Position numbers and translations under genes: made by a program. From NCBI GenBank assembly GCA_025352235.1, contig JANXTU010000089.1, forward strand, positions 1 to 47,006: a stretch of 47,006 bases of DNA, written 5' to 3'. A model generated the notes under the pieces. That model had not been told where the DNA came from. It saw nothing but the letters and a program-made list of their open reading frames with translations, and ran no database searches. The stretch comes from Fimbriiglobus sp. Lineage in GTDB: Bacteria; Planctomycetota; Planctomycetia; Gemmatales; Gemmataceae. This document shows positions 1 to 8,352 of the stretch, in pieces; the first letter of the stretch is position 1; each line of letters opens with the position of its first letter.

Positions 1-899
1 ATGTTCTGCGCGACGTCGGTGCAGTTGTACATTCCCCAGAGCTTCTTCTCGTACCAAGTCGGTTCGACCTTCTCGTTCTGGAAAACCTTCAAAAACTCCG
101 GCGTCTCGCTGAAGCCGGCGCCCGGTGCGGCGGCGCAGAAGAGCGTCGGGTAGTGCACGGCGTACTGCCAGCAAGCGGCCCCACCCATGCTGAATCCACG
201 GGCGACGATGCGCTTCTCGTCGATGCGGTAATGCTTCTTCGCGTGATCGAGGCACTCGAACGAATCGATCTCCCCGGCCAGTTTGTTCGCGTTGCTGAAG
301 CGGCCGAAGGGGTGCAGCACGATGGCCCCCTTGGGCGTGAACTCGCCGGCGTTCTTCGAGCGCTGGTCGATGAAGCTCGCTTCGACGACGTTCTCGTAGC
401 GGCCGTGCCACCAGAAATCGAGGCGGTGCGGGGTCTTCGCCGCGAAGTCGTATTCCTTCGGGATCACCAGCCCGTAGGGTTGCACGCTGCCGTCGATCTT
501 CGACTTGTACCCGCGGACGACGGTCCCCGTCGCGGTGGTCCACGGCGTCTTCCCGGCCTTCATGGCGGTCGCCCGTTCGAGGCCCATCTTCAACACGTTC
601 TTCACGGTGCCCGCCGGCATGGCCCCTTTGCCGTCGAAGATTTCGTTGTAATCGAGCGCCCAGCGCACGGCCTTCTCGTAGATCTGCACGTCGGGTAGCA
701 GGTCGTGCTTGCCGATATCTCGGATCAGTCCCTGGAGTTCGGTCAGGCCGGTTTTGACTTCATCCTTCACCGCGTCGGGGATGGTATTGCCCAGCGGCGG
801 CACGGGGCGGACCCCGTCGATTTGATTGTCGGCGGGGCCGTCGGCGCGGGCGGCGCCGAGGGCGAAGAGTGAAGCGAGCAACAACAGCGGGCGGCGCAT
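1..899 (-). CDS. Secreted alpha/beta-hydrolase (esterase / prolyl-oligopeptidase-like), 3' end off the window
   Basis: The frame is open from an ATG at 899 leftward to the window edge, giving 299 codons without the C-terminus. The first ~19 residues (MRRPLLLLASLFALGAARA) form a signal peptide, so the enzyme is probably exported. A GFSMGGA nucleophile elbow places the likely catalytic serine at residue 237, and a GAGFSE stretch follows. The Asp and His of the triad would lie in the missing part or in less obvious places. A GGAG sits 6 bases before the ATG. Residues ~40-130 are a helical region before the hydrolase fold, as in secreted planctomycete esterases of the prolyl-oligopeptidase or acetyl-xylan-esterase type. 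The substrate cannot be told from sequence. It diverges from the cobA-hemD fusion on the right. Confidence 0.8.
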   Translation of the reverse strand, partial: MRRPLLLLASLFALGAARADGPADNQIDGVRPVPPLGNTIPDAVKDEVKTGLTELQGLIRDIGKHDLLPDVQIYEKAVRWALDYNEIFDGKGAMPAGTVKNVLKMGLERATAMKAGKTPWTTATGTVVRGYKSKIDGSVQPYGLVIPKEYDFAAKTPHRLDFWWHGRYENVVEASFIDQRSKNAGEFTPKGAIVLHPFGRFSNANKLAGEIDSFECLDHAKKHYRIDEKRIVARGFSMGGAACWQYAVHYPTLFCAAAPGAGFSETPEFLKVFQNEKVEPTWYEKKLWGMYNCTDVAQN

Positions 900-1003
900 C
901 GGGAACTCCGGGAGGGGTGGCGGCGTCTCGGAAACTGTACGCGAAGCGCGCGACGGAGCCAATCGAGAAAGGCCCGCGGGGGCCGTCTCCCTAGAATGAG
1001 TGC

Positions 1004-2548
1004 ATGTCCGACTTCGACGAACCCCGCGTCTTCTTGGCCGGTGCCGGGCCGGGCGACCCCGGCTTGATGACGCTCCGCACGGCCGAGGTGCTCGCCCGCG
1101 CCGACCTCGTGCTGTACGACCAACTGGTGCCCAAGCGGTTGCTCGACTTCGCCCGCCCCGGCGCGGTGAAGCTGTGCGTGCGCGACTTGCCGGGGCACCA
1201 CCCGGACAAATACCCGCACATCTACGACCGCATGCTCGAAGCGGCCCGCGAGGGAAAAGTCGTCGTGCGGTTGAAGGGGGGCGATCCGCTCATCTTCGGC
1301 CGGGGCGGCGAAGAAGCTCAGACCCTGCGTGACGCCGGCATCGCTTACGAGATCATCCCCGGCGTCACGGCGGCGCTCGCGGCGGCGGCTTATCTCGACG
1401 TGCCGTTGACGCACCGGGCCCACACGAGCGCGGTCGCGTTCATCACGGGGCACGAATTGCCGCAGAAGACGAACAACAAGCTCGATTGGGAAGCGCTCGC
1501 CAAATTCCCCGGCACGCTGGTCGTCTACATGGGGATCGCGCGGTTGCCGATCCTCGTGGCGGAGCTGTTGAAGCACGGCCGCGATCCGGAAACGCCGACG
1601 CTGATCGTCGAGCGCGCCTCGCTCGGCGAGATGCGCTCGGTGACGACCCGGCTGGCCGACCTCGAAGCCGTCCGCCGCGCGGCGGGGCTGGAGGCGCCGG
1701 GGTTGATCGTCATCGGCGAGGCGGTGCGGCACCGGCCACCGAGTTCGTGGTTCGAGCAGCGGCCGCTCTTCGGCCGGCGCGTGTTGGTGACCCGGCCGAA
1801 ACATCAATCCGAAACGATGGTCCGGCAGCTCGAAGTCCTCGGGGCGGTGCCGTCGGTGCTGCCCGCCATCGAAATCCGCGAACCCGCCGATTGGGCCCCG
1901 GTCGACGGCGCGCTCGACCGCCTCGCCGAGTTCGATTGGCTGATCTTCACCAGTGCCAACGGCGTGCAGGGGTTCATGCAGCGGCTGCTCAGCCGCGGCG
2001 ACCTGCGTCAACTCGGCCGGATCAAGATCGCGGCCGTCGGCCCGAAGACGGCCGCGGCGTTGCGCGGGCTCCATTTGAATCCCGACGTGGTGCCGAAGGA
2101 GACGCATTCGTCGGAGGGACTGGTCGAACTCTTGGGGCCTGCGGTCGCCGGGAAACGGGTGCTGCTCGCCCGGGCGAACCGGGGCAAAGAGACGCTGCCT
2201 ATCGAGTTGGCCAAGGTCTGTTCGGTGGAAAGCGTCGCTGTGTACGAGCAGCACGACGCGCTCGACACCGAGAGCGAAGCCTTCGCGGCCTTGCGTCGCG
2301 GGGAGATCGAGTTCATCACGCTGAGCAGTTCCAACATCGCGCGGTCGCTGCTGCGCTCCTTCGACGAGACTCTGCGAGGTCGGGTGATGCGCGGAGATGT
2401 GAGGCTGATAGCGATCAGCGGCGAGACCGCCGCGGCGATCCGCGAGTTCGACCTTCCGGTGGACGCCGTGGCGACTGTGGCCAGCGGCGACGGGTTGATC
2501 CGGGCGGTCATCGACCGGGCGAAGGCGGAGCCGAAAGGCACGGATTAG
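1004..2548 (+). CDS. Fused uroporphyrinogen-III C-methyltransferase / uroporphyrinogen-III synthase
   Basis: A 514-residue bifunctional tetrapyrrole enzyme. Residues ~8-245 are a SUMT (CobA) domain: GAGPGDPGL near the start, VRLKGGDPLIFGRGGEE, and EIIPGVTAALAAAAYLDVPL, the SAM and substrate signatures of the precorrin methyltransferases. Residues ~255-505 fit the HemD fold, two weakly conserved lobes with FTSANGV and TLSSSN segments. HemD closes hydroxymethylbilane to uroporphyrinogen III, and SUMT methylates that to precorrin-2, the branch to siroheme and cobalamin. CobA-HemD fusions are known in several phyla. The ATG at 1004 begins just before the SAM motif, so little sequence precedes it; no strong ribosome-binding site is visible. 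A second, stand-alone SUMT sits in the nitrate cluster at 35192-36001, so this copy may serve general heme or cobalamin synthesis. A hairpin follows the stop. Confidence 0.92.
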   Translation: MSDFDEPRVFLAGAGPGDPGLMTLRTAEVLARADLVLYDQLVPKRLLDFARPGAVKLCVRDLPGHHPDKYPHIYDRMLEAAREGKVVVRLKGGDPLIFGRGGEEAQTLRDAGIAYEIIPGVTAALAAAAYLDVPLTHRAHTSAVAFITGHELPQKTNNKLDWEALAKFPGTLVVYMGIARLPILVAELLKHGRDPETPTLIVERASLGEMRSVTTRLADLEAVRRAAGLEAPGLIVIGEAVRHRPPSSWFEQRPLFGRRVLVTRPKHQSETMVRQLEVLGAVPSVLPAIEIREPADWAPVDGALDRLAEFDWLIFTSANGVQGFMQRLLSRGDLRQLGRIKIAAVGPKTAAALRGLHLNPDVVPKETHSSEGLVELLGPAVAGKRVLLARANRGKETLPIELAKVCSVESVAVYEQHDALDTESEAFAALRRGEIEFITLSSSNIARSLLRSFDETLRGRVMRGDVRLIAISGETAAAIREFDLPVDAVATVASGDGLIRAVIDRAKAEPKGTD

Positions 2549-2553
2549 GCGAG

Positions 2554-2582
2554 CGGCACGGCGTCAGGCTCACGCCGTGCCG
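2554..2582. terminator. Hairpin between convergent genes
   Basis: An 11-bp perfect stem (cggcacggcgt at 2554-2564 with acgccgtgccg at 2572-2582) and a 7-nt loop lie six bases after the methyltransferase/synthase stop and before the stop of the leftward membrane-protein gene. There is no T-run, so intrinsic termination is inferred only from position and symmetry. Confidence 0.45.
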
Positions 2583-2600
2583 TTCGCCATAGAACATCGA

Positions 2601-2798
2601 TCACTTGACGTCGCGCAGGGCGTTGAAGCCCAAATAGCCGACGACGCCGCTGGCGAGGATGCCGAAGATGTTGGCGATGAGGAATGGGCCACCCCCCGCC
2701 TCGCCCGAGAAGGGGACGCCGACGATGAGATCCATCAGGAAGACGATCAGCATGATCGCCGCGGCCCCGAGCGCCGAGAAGCACATCCACTTTTCCAT
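2601..2798 (-). CDS. Small two-helix membrane protein
   Basis: A 65-residue protein starting MEKWMCFSALG at an ATG at 2798. Two hydrophobic stretches, residues ~5-26 (ALGAAAIMLIVFLMDLIVG) and ~37-58 (FLIANIFGILASGVVGYLGF), suggest a hairpin in the inner membrane with a glycine-rich loop between. The frame is open further upstream, but that extension is Arg/Pro/Cys-rich with no membrane character, so the short form was chosen. I recognise no named family; similar small proteins are common in planctomycetes. It is the last leftward gene after rpoZ, separated by about 200 bases, so it may have its own promoter. The function is unknown. Confidence 0.7.
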   Translation of the reverse strand: MEKWMCFSALGAAAIMLIVFLMDLIVGVPFSGEAGGGPFLIANIFGILASGVVGYLGFNALRDVK

Positions 2799-3005
2799 GG
2801 CCCAGCCTTTCCAACCCGAGGGCTGCCTGCAAAATTCCGGTCGGCCGGCCCGGACGCAGGGAAGGCCGGCGCACCGCGCGGGACGTATCAATTTCGCGGT
2901 AGTATAGCGTTCGCCCCATCCGCCGCAACCGGCGGCGCGGCGGATTCCGACGGCGTGCGGCCGGAACGCGCCGCGCCGCTGGCAGAACGGGAACAACTGG
3001 TCGAT

Positions 3006-3251
3006 TCAAACGCCCGTGAGGCCCGAGGTGTAGTCGCTGCTGATGGTGTGCATGTTGCCCGACGTGTCGAGGTAGATCTTATCTTGCAAGATTTCTTCGA
3101 GCACCACAGCCATGCGGTCGGTCGTGCGCAGATCGACGAGCGGGTGCGCGCCGTTGTTGAGTTGCACCATCCGCTTCTGGATCAAAGTCGAGAGTTTGAA
3201 GCGCCCGCCGACTTTGTTGACGATCTCTTCTTCTTTCAATTGCTCGAGCAT
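3006..3251 (-). CDS. rpoZ: RNA polymerase omega subunit (planctomycete type)
   Basis: An 81-residue protein, [20 protein letters not shown] at the N-terminus, with the omega-like order of a short N-terminal helix, [14 protein letters not shown], then a segment with LVDL and a [11 protein letters not shown] helix. Omega stabilises beta-prime in the RNA polymerase core. The ATG at 3251 lies inside the last codons of gmk (16-bp overlap), so the two are probably translationally coupled. The gmk-rpoZ order is a widely conserved arrangement and supports the call more than the short sequence alone. The 5' part of the frame extends into gmk, but the family length fits the chosen start. Confidence 0.85.
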   Translation of the reverse strand: MLEQLKEEEIVNKVGGRFKLSTLIQKRMVQLNNGAHPLVDLRTTDRMAVVLEEILQDKIYLDTSGNMHTISSDYTSGLTGV

Positions 3252-3841
3252 GATGCACTCCCCGTTGGTGGAAACCGACTCCCGATGATGCGTTCCAATT
3301 CCCGCGTCGCGGTCCCGACGTCGGCGTTGACCAGTTCGTACTGGAACTCGCCGATGCGAGCCGATTCTCGCACCGCGCTTTCGAGCCGGCGCCGGATGGT
3401 CTCTTCGGATTCGCCCCGACACCGCAGGCGCGCGGCGAGGTCGTCGAACTCCGGCGGCCGCAAAAACACCGACACCAAGCCGTCCGGGCAGGCTTTTCGA
3501 ACCTGGTCGGCGCCCTGCACGTCGATGACCAAAATCACCGCCGTCCCCGCTTCGCGCGCGGGTCGCACTTCCGAGAGTGGGGTGCCGTAGTAATCTCGCC
3601 CGTGGACGATCGCGTGTTCGAGCATCGCCCCGGCCGCGATCCGGTCCTCGAATTCGCCCCGCGTCCAAAAGTAGTAATCGACCCCGTCGATTTCGGCCGG
3701 GCGCGGCGGCCGCGTGGTCGCCGTGATTGCCCGGCGGATCGGCAGGGTCGTCGTCGCGAGCAGCCGGTCCACAATCGTGGTTTTACCGGCCCCGCTCGGG
3801 CCGGCGAGCACGATCAGCGGGGCGAGCCGCTCACTCGACAT
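3236..3841 (-). CDS. gmk: Guanylate kinase
   Basis: A 201-residue kinase converting GMP and ATP to GDP and ADP in the cytoplasm. The P-loop GPSGAGKT is at residues 14-21. [19 protein letters not shown], the GMP-binding signature, follows at about 42-60, then [14 protein letters not shown] and YYGTP, and a [14 protein letters not shown] strand. Length matches bacterial Gmk (~200). The ATG at 3841 overlaps the end of yicC by 11 bp, and the gene's own end overlaps rpoZ. The secG-yicC-gmk-rpoZ order makes a compact leftward operon. Confidence 0.96.
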   Translation of the reverse strand: MSSERLAPLIVLAGPSGAGKTTIVDRLLATTTLPIRRAITATTRPPRPAEIDGVDYYFWTRGEFEDRIAAGAMLEHAIVHGRDYYGTPLSEVRPAREAGTAVILVIDVQGADQVRKACPDGLVSVFLRPPEFDDLAARLRCRGESEETIRRRLESAVRESARIGEFQYELVNADVGTATRELERIIGSRFPPTGSASCSSN

Positions 3842-4727
3842 TTTGAATCAACTCCCGGATCTTCTCGAGGGCGGCTTTCATCTCGACCACCGCCCGCGAG
3901 ATCGCCACATCTCCGGCTTTCGAGCCGAGGGTGTTGATCTCGCGTCCCATTTCCTGCACCACGAATTCCAACCGGCGACCGGCCCCGTCGTCCGCGCCGT
4001 TCGCCACCAATTCGGCGAACTGTTCGGCGTGGGCCGACAGCCGCATGATTTCTTCGGAAACGTCGGTGCGGTCGGCGAAAATCGCGATCTCGCGGATCAG
4101 ATGATCCGGTTCGACGGCGATCCCCGCATCTCCGACCGCTTGGCGGACCCGCTCGACAATCCGCTTCCGATAGCTCGCCACGACACCGGGGAGCAGTTCT
4201 TTCACCCGGCCGAGGTCGGCCAGCATGCCGCCATGGATCGCCATCAATTCCTCGGCCATCGCCCGGCCTTCGCGCCGCCGCGACGCCTGCAAATTCCCGA
4301 GCGCCGCCGACAGCACGCGATCCACCAGCGGCCAGTCTTCGTCGGGGAGCGTACCACCGGTGCCATGCTCGGGGGCGATGCCGGGGAGGGCGAGTAAGCC
4401 GGTCGCCAAGTGCGGGAGCAACTCCCGGCGCGACGCGCTCCGGCAGGCGTCTTCGAGTTGGTCGAGGTACGACTCGAGTACGGCCGCATTCAACGCGGTC
4501 TTGACGGCCGGAGCTGATCGCGTCGTTCGGACGTAGACGAGCACGCTGCCGCGGCGGATCGTTTTGCGAATCCGCTTTTCAAACTCGGCTTCCAATTGCG
4601 GGAACGGATCGCCACCGCGCACGACAACTTTGAGGTGCCGATTGTTGACGGAGCGCACCTCGATCGTCAGCGTCGCGTCGGGGCCGGACTCCTCAGCCTG
4701 CCCGAAGCCCGTCATACTCAGCAGCAC
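3831..4727 (-). CDS. YicC-family protein (predicted endoribonuclease)
   Basis: A 298-residue protein beginning LLSMTGFGQAEE, the hallmark N-terminus of YicC, with RSVNNRHLKV at ~26-35 and a C-terminal FVVQEMGREINTLGSKAGD block that is the family's most conserved part. YicC in E. coli has been linked to endoribonuclease activity and RNA turnover. The start used here is a GTG at 4727; an ATG four codons in (4715) is possible. It starts four bases after the secG stop and overlaps gmk, so co-transcription is likely. Confidence 0.93.
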   Translation of the reverse strand: MLLSMTGFGQAEESGPDATLTIEVRSVNNRHLKVVVRGGDPFPQLEAEFEKRIRKTIRRGSVLVYVRTTRSAPAVKTALNAAVLESYLDQLEDACRSASRRELLPHLATGLLALPGIAPEHGTGGTLPDEDWPLVDRVLSAALGNLQASRRREGRAMAEELMAIHGGMLADLGRVKELLPGVVASYRKRIVERVRQAVGDAGIAVEPDHLIREIAIFADRTDVSEEIMRLSAHAEQFAELVANGADDGAGRRLEFVVQEMGREINTLGSKAGDVAISRAVVEMKAALEKIRELIQNVE

Positions 4728-4731
4728 GGGG

Positions 4732-5043
4732 TCACTCGCTGGGCTTGGGGTCGTCGCTCTGCTTCATGTTTTCGGCCGTCGCGTTCATGTTGCTCCCCTG
4801 CATCGTTTTGACGTTGATCATGATGATCAACACCCAGACGGCCGCGAGGTACAGCGTGATCTTGGTGAAGGCGTCGCCGGCCCGGCTACCGAACGGGCTG
4901 GAGCCGCCGGCCCCGCCGAACGCCCCGGCCAATCCGCCGCCTTTGCCTTTTTGAATGAGGATGAGCAGCCACATCACGAGGCTGAGGAACAGCAAGATGC
5001 CGTTGAGGGTGTAATCGTACCATTCGAGCGAAAAGAGCGGCAC
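4732..5043 (-). CDS. secG: Preprotein translocase subunit SecG
   Basis: About 103 residues with two membrane segments: ~13-30 (LNGILLFLSLVMWLLILI) and ~64-81 (ITLYLAAVWVLIIMINVK). Between them is the QKGKGGGLAGAFGG loop, the SecG signature. SecG sits in the SecYEG inner-membrane channel. I chose a GTG at 5043 because GGAGGC lies 7 bases upstream; the open frame reaches back to 5157, but that stretch is not SecG-like. The tail is acidic and Asn/Met-rich, as in planctomycete SecG. It is the first gene of the yicC-gmk-rpoZ operon. The tpiA gene that often precedes secG is not here. Confidence 0.88.
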   Translation of the reverse strand: MPLFSLEWYDYTLNGILLFLSLVMWLLILIQKGKGGGLAGAFGGAGGSSPFGSRAGDAFTKITLYLAAVWVLIIMINVKTMQGSNMNATAENMKQSDDPKPSE

Positions 5044-5458
5044 AGCGGGAGCCTCCGGCTTCGGACTCAGGGCGGTGTCAAGCTGGTATCGTATCGGGTG
5101 GAGTACCGAAGGCAAGTCGCCCGGTCCTCTGGGTATGACAACAATTCTTGGAGCCACGGGGGAATGACTTGTGAATCCAAGCTAGGGGAGGCACCTGAAA
5201 TCGGACGTAACTCCTTGCCGCGCTAGGTCGTTCCGAAAGTCGGACGTCATTCCACGATTGGGTGGGTGGGTGGACGCTGGAATGACGACTCCCAGAATCG
5301 TTGGCACACCCGGTCCTCTGCGATGAATATGGACGGGGGCCGTATCGTTCCAGCGGATACCATTGCGGAGCTGGTGCCGGGAATCCCGTTCGCGCATAGA
5401 CTTTCCACCCCGGCAATTCATTGTCGAATGCCGGCGTTCCCTGTTCCCGGAGGCCACC
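5044..5458. promoter_or_regulatory. Divergent intergenic region between secG and the S46 peptidase gene
   Basis: This 415-bp stretch has no convincing gene. It must hold the promoters for the leftward secG operon and the rightward peptidase gene. A 10-bp inverted repeat, cgtcattcca at 5245-5254 and tggaatgacg at 5278-5287, lies near its middle. The words tcggacgtaactcc (about 5202-5215) and tcggacgtcattcc (5240-5253) form an imperfect direct repeat. No clear -35/-10 pair was identified. Confidence 0.45.
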
Positions 5459-7546
5459 GTGAAACTGCTGCGTTCCCGGTTCTGGGCGGCCCTGCTGGTC
5501 GCATCCGCCATGACGTTATCCGCCCCGACCCTGCAAGCCGACGAGGGCATGTGGCTCTACACGGCCCCGCCGCTGAAGCAATTGAAGGAGAAGTACAACT
5601 TCGTGCCCGATGCCAAATGGCTCGAGCACCTGCAAAAAAGCAGCGTCCGCTTCAACTCGGGCGGCTCGGGGAGTTTCGTGTCCGCCAACGGGTTGGTCAT
5701 GACCAACCACCACGTCGGTGCCGACGATTTGCAGAAGCTCTCCACCAAGGAGAAGGACTACCTCAAAGACGGCTTTGAAGCCAAAGAGTCGAAGGACGAG
5801 TTGAAGTGCAAGGCGCTCGAACTCAACGTGCTGATGGCGATCCAAGACGTCACGGCCGAAGTGAACGCCGCGGTGAAGGCCGACATGGGCCCGGCCGTGG
5901 CCTTCAAAGCCCGGCAGCAGGTCATCGCGGGCCTCGAAAAGGGTGTCGCCGACGAAGCCAAGGGCGTCCGCGCCGACGTCGTGACGCTGTTCTCCGGCGG
6001 GGCTTACCACCTCTACACCTTCAAAAAGTACACCGACATCCGCTTGGTGTTCGCCCCGGAAAAGCAAATCGCCTTCTTCGGCGGCGACGCGGACAACTTC
6101 GAATACCCGCGCTTCGACCTCGACATGTGCTTCTTCCGCGTCTACGAGAACGACAAGCCGATCGTTTGCGAGCACTTCCTGAAGTGGAGCGCGGCCGGCA
6201 GCGCGGCCGAGGAATTGATTTTCGTCAGCGGGCACCCCGGCCGCACCAACCGACAGAACACGGTCGCCGAATTGAAATACCTGCGCGACACCGGTTACCC
6301 GTATTTGCTCCAGCGGTTGAACCGGCTCGAAGTCCTGTTGAATAGCTGGGCCGAGCGCAGCGAAGGCAACCGCCAGAAAGCCGAGGAAGAACTCTTCGGC
6401 ATCCAGAACAGCCGCAAGGCTCGCATCGGCGGCTTGCAAGGCTTGCTCGACCCGAAGGTGATGGCGCGCAAGCAGGCCGAGGAAGACCGGCTGAAGAAGT
6501 TCATGGCGGCCGCGGCGGACAGCCGGGCGCCGCACCCGGAATTCGACGTCATCGCTGCGGGCGAAAAGAAACGCGCCGCGATGATCAAAGACATCACCAT
6601 GCTCGAAAACGGCGGCGGCTTCAACAGCCAACTTTTCGGGATCGCCCGCACGCTGCTCCGCTACAGCGACGAAATGAAGAAGGGCGACACCGATCGCCTG
6701 CCCGAATTCGGCCCGGCCCGGTTGGCCTCGCTCAAGTTCCAACTCTTCTCGGACGAGCCGATCCACGACGATTTTGAAATCCTCAAGCTCGCGGACTCGC
6801 TGAGCACGTTCGCCACGCACTTCGGGGCCGACCACGAACTCGTGAAGAAAGTCCTCGCCGGGAAGTCGCCGCGCGAACGCGCTTTCGATCTCGTGAGCGG
6901 CACGAAGGTGAAAGATCCCGAGTTCCGCAAGAAGCACTTCGAAGCCAAGACGGCCCCCGAAGACGATGCCATGATCGCGGTGGCCAAGATCATCGACGAA
7001 CCGAGCCGGGCGATCCGCAAGAGGTTTGAAACCGAAGTCGACGAGCCGAAGCGCCAGGCGGCGTCGGCGCTGGCCAAGGCCCGCTTCGCCCTCGACGGCA
7101 CCAACAGCTACCCGGACGCGACCTTCACCCTGCGTCTGAGCTACGGCACCGTAAAGGGCTTTAAGGAAGACGGCAAAGACGTGCCCGCGTTCACGACGAT
7201 GGTCGGGCTGTACGACCGCAGCAAAGAGCAGGGCAACAAAGGTCCGTTCGAACTGCCGAAGCGCTGGGTCGAGAAGAAGGCGAACCTCGATTTGAAGACG
7301 CCCTTCAACTTCGTGAGCACGGCCGACATCATCGGCGGCAACAGCGGTAGCCCGGTGGTGAACAAGAAGGGCGAAGTTGTCGGCCTGATCTTCGACGGCA
7401 ACATCCAAAGCCTCGTGCTCGACTTCGTCTACGAGGGCGAAATCTCCCGCGCCGTCAGCGTCGACAGCCGGGCGATCATCGAAAGTTTGCGCAAGGTTTA
7501 CGACGCCGGCTGGCTCGCCGACGAGCTGCAAGGTAAGGCGAAGTAA
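5459..7546 (+). CDS. Secreted S46-family dipeptidyl-peptidase
   Basis: A 695-residue serine peptidase. A signal peptide (about residues 1-27, AALLVASAMTLSAPTLQA) directs export. The mature part opens with DEGMWLY, typical of DPP7/DPP11 enzymes. The S46 chymotrypsin-like triad can be followed: His in LVMTNHHVG, Asp in the FDLDMCFFRVY segment after FFGGDADNFEYPR, and Ser in GGNSGSPVVN near the C-terminus, followed by GLIFDGN. The family removes dipeptides from the N-termini of peptides in the periplasm or outside the cell, and length fits (~700). The start is a GTG at 5459 with GGAGG five bases upstream, just before the signal peptide; an upstream in-frame extension is not signal-like. A hairpin follows the stop. 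Specificity (DPP7 versus DPP11) was not assigned. Confidence 0.92.
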   Translation: MKLLRSRFWAALLVASAMTLSAPTLQADEGMWLYTAPPLKQLKEKYNFVPDAKWLEHLQKSSVRFNSGGSGSFVSANGLVMTNHHVGADDLQKLSTKEKDYLKDGFEAKESKDELKCKALELNVLMAIQDVTAEVNAAVKADMGPAVAFKARQQVIAGLEKGVADEAKGVRADVVTLFSGGAYHLYTFKKYTDIRLVFAPEKQIAFFGGDADNFEYPRFDLDMCFFRVYENDKPIVCEHFLKWSAAGSAAEELIFVSGHPGRTNRQNTVAELKYLRDTGYPYLLQRLNRLEVLLNSWAERSEGNRQKAEEELFGIQNSRKARIGGLQGLLDPKVMARKQAEEDRLKKFMAAAADSRAPHPEFDVIAAGEKKRAAMIKDITMLENGGGFNSQLFGIARTLLRYSDEMKKGDTDRLPEFGPARLASLKFQLFSDEPIHDDFEILKLADSLSTFATHFGADHELVKKVLAGKSPRERAFDLVSGTKVKDPEFRKKHFEAKTAPEDDAMIAVAKIIDEPSRAIRKRFETEVDEPKRQAASALAKARFALDGTNSYPDATFTLRLSYGTVKGFKEDGKDVPAFTTMVGLYDRSKEQGNKGPFELPKRWVEKKANLDLKTPFNFVSTADIIGGNSGSPVVNKKGEVVGLIFDGNIQSLVLDFVYEGEISRAVSVDSRAIIESLRKVYDAGWLADELQGKAK

Positions 7547-7561
7547 GTCGAAGCCACAATT

Positions 7562-7594
7562 CGCGAGCCCGGCGGTTGACCCGTCGGGCTCGCG
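7562..7594 (+). terminator. Hairpin after the S46 peptidase gene
   Basis: Ten-base perfect arms, cgcgagcccg (7562-7571) and cgggctcgcg (7585-7594), are followed by ttt. The hairpin is 15 bases after the peptidase stop and fits an intrinsic terminator with a short T-run. Confidence 0.6.
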
Positions 7595-7655
7595 TTTGAA
7601 CGGAACCGGGCACGGCGTTACACTGTGTGTGGATATGCACTCTTGGAGACCCGCC

Positions 7656-7862
7656 ATGACCGACGCGAGCGAACTCCCGCACCCGGACTTCACCCCGGAA
7701 GAAAAAGCGGCCATCTACGCCAAATACAAGAAACTGTTCACGGTCGAAGATTTGATCGGCTACATCGACGATGACGAGCCGGTCTACCCGTTCGACCAAG
7801 TGATCGACGAAGTGGAACAACGGATCCGACAATCCAAACAGAGCAAAATCGAGGCAAAGTAA
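7656..7862 (+). CDS. Small hypothetical protein, possible antitoxin-like partner
   Basis: A 68-residue acidic protein, MTDASELPHPDFTPEEKAAI at the N-terminus, with a predicted helical core (EKAAIYAKYKKLF) and a charged C-terminal helix (DEVEQRIRQSKQSK). GGAGA lies six bases before the ATG at 7656. Its stop TAA overlaps the ATG at 7862 of the next reading frame (TAATG), the usual geometry of translationally coupled pairs such as toxin-antitoxin genes. I do not recognise a named family, and no DNA-binding domain is obvious. The antitoxin idea comes from size, charge and coupling only. Confidence 0.6.
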   Translation: MTDASELPHPDFTPEEKAAIYAKYKKLFTVEDLIGYIDDDEPVYPFDQVIDEVEQRIRQSKQSKIEAK

Positions 7863-8172
7863 TGGCTTCGACCAATGGCCAACCCCAAGGCCGGTATTCA
7901 CGGCGGGGCCGGCCAAAGATCAACTTTTGGCGATCGTCGACGCGGCCATCGCGGCGGGAACGGCGGACAAAGTCGTGATGGTTTTGAAATCGATTCGGGA
8001 ACGACTCCGGCAAGACCCCGGGGAATTTGGCGAACCCCTTTACCACATCGCAGCTCTAAAAATGACGGTCCGTTGCGCTGTGGTATCCCCTCTCTACGTC
8101 GAATACGGATTGCACGACGTACAGCCCGTCGCGATCATCAGGCGGTTCGCGGCTCTGTCCGCAAACGATTGA
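7862..8172 (+). pseudogene. Small toxin-like gene, apparently frameshifted near its 5' end
   Basis: The ATG at 7862 overlaps the previous stop and opens a frame reading MASTNGQPQGRYSRR. A different frame carries a longer protein-like sequence to the TGA at 8172, including LAIVDAAIAAG, RERLRQDPGEFGEPLYHI, MTVRCAVVSPLYVEYG and VAIIRRFAAL. That frame has no ATG or GTG of its own; its first possible start is a TTG at 7927 without a ribosome-binding site. Read together they look like one ~100-residue protein broken by an indel around 7895-7910. The 'DPxEFGEPLY...VRxAVVxPLYVEYG' pattern is one I associate with small RelE/ParE-sized planctomycete proteins, from memory and not from a search. Alternatives are a genuine TTG start or a sequencing error. 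Confidence 0.5.
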
Positions 8173-8352
8173 GTCGAACCACTTTCGGGTTCGGATATCC
8201 CCCGACTGGCAAGCTGCGCAAAATCTCCCGATTGTCACGGGCGTTCTTTCCGTCCGTAGCAGCTCTGCGGGTGCGGCGCGCGTCGGGTTGTCATAAACTG
8301 CACTCTTGGCGCTGTTGTCCGGGTTCTACCGGGCCGATGAAAGGTACGGTCG

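Noticed and set aside
5516-7714. Long leftward open frame (732 codons) opposite the S46 peptidase
   Set aside because: It is a high-GC shadow: the opposite strand encodes a complete S46 protein with signal peptide and triad, while the leftward translation is rich in Val/Ala/Leu/Gln with no domain.
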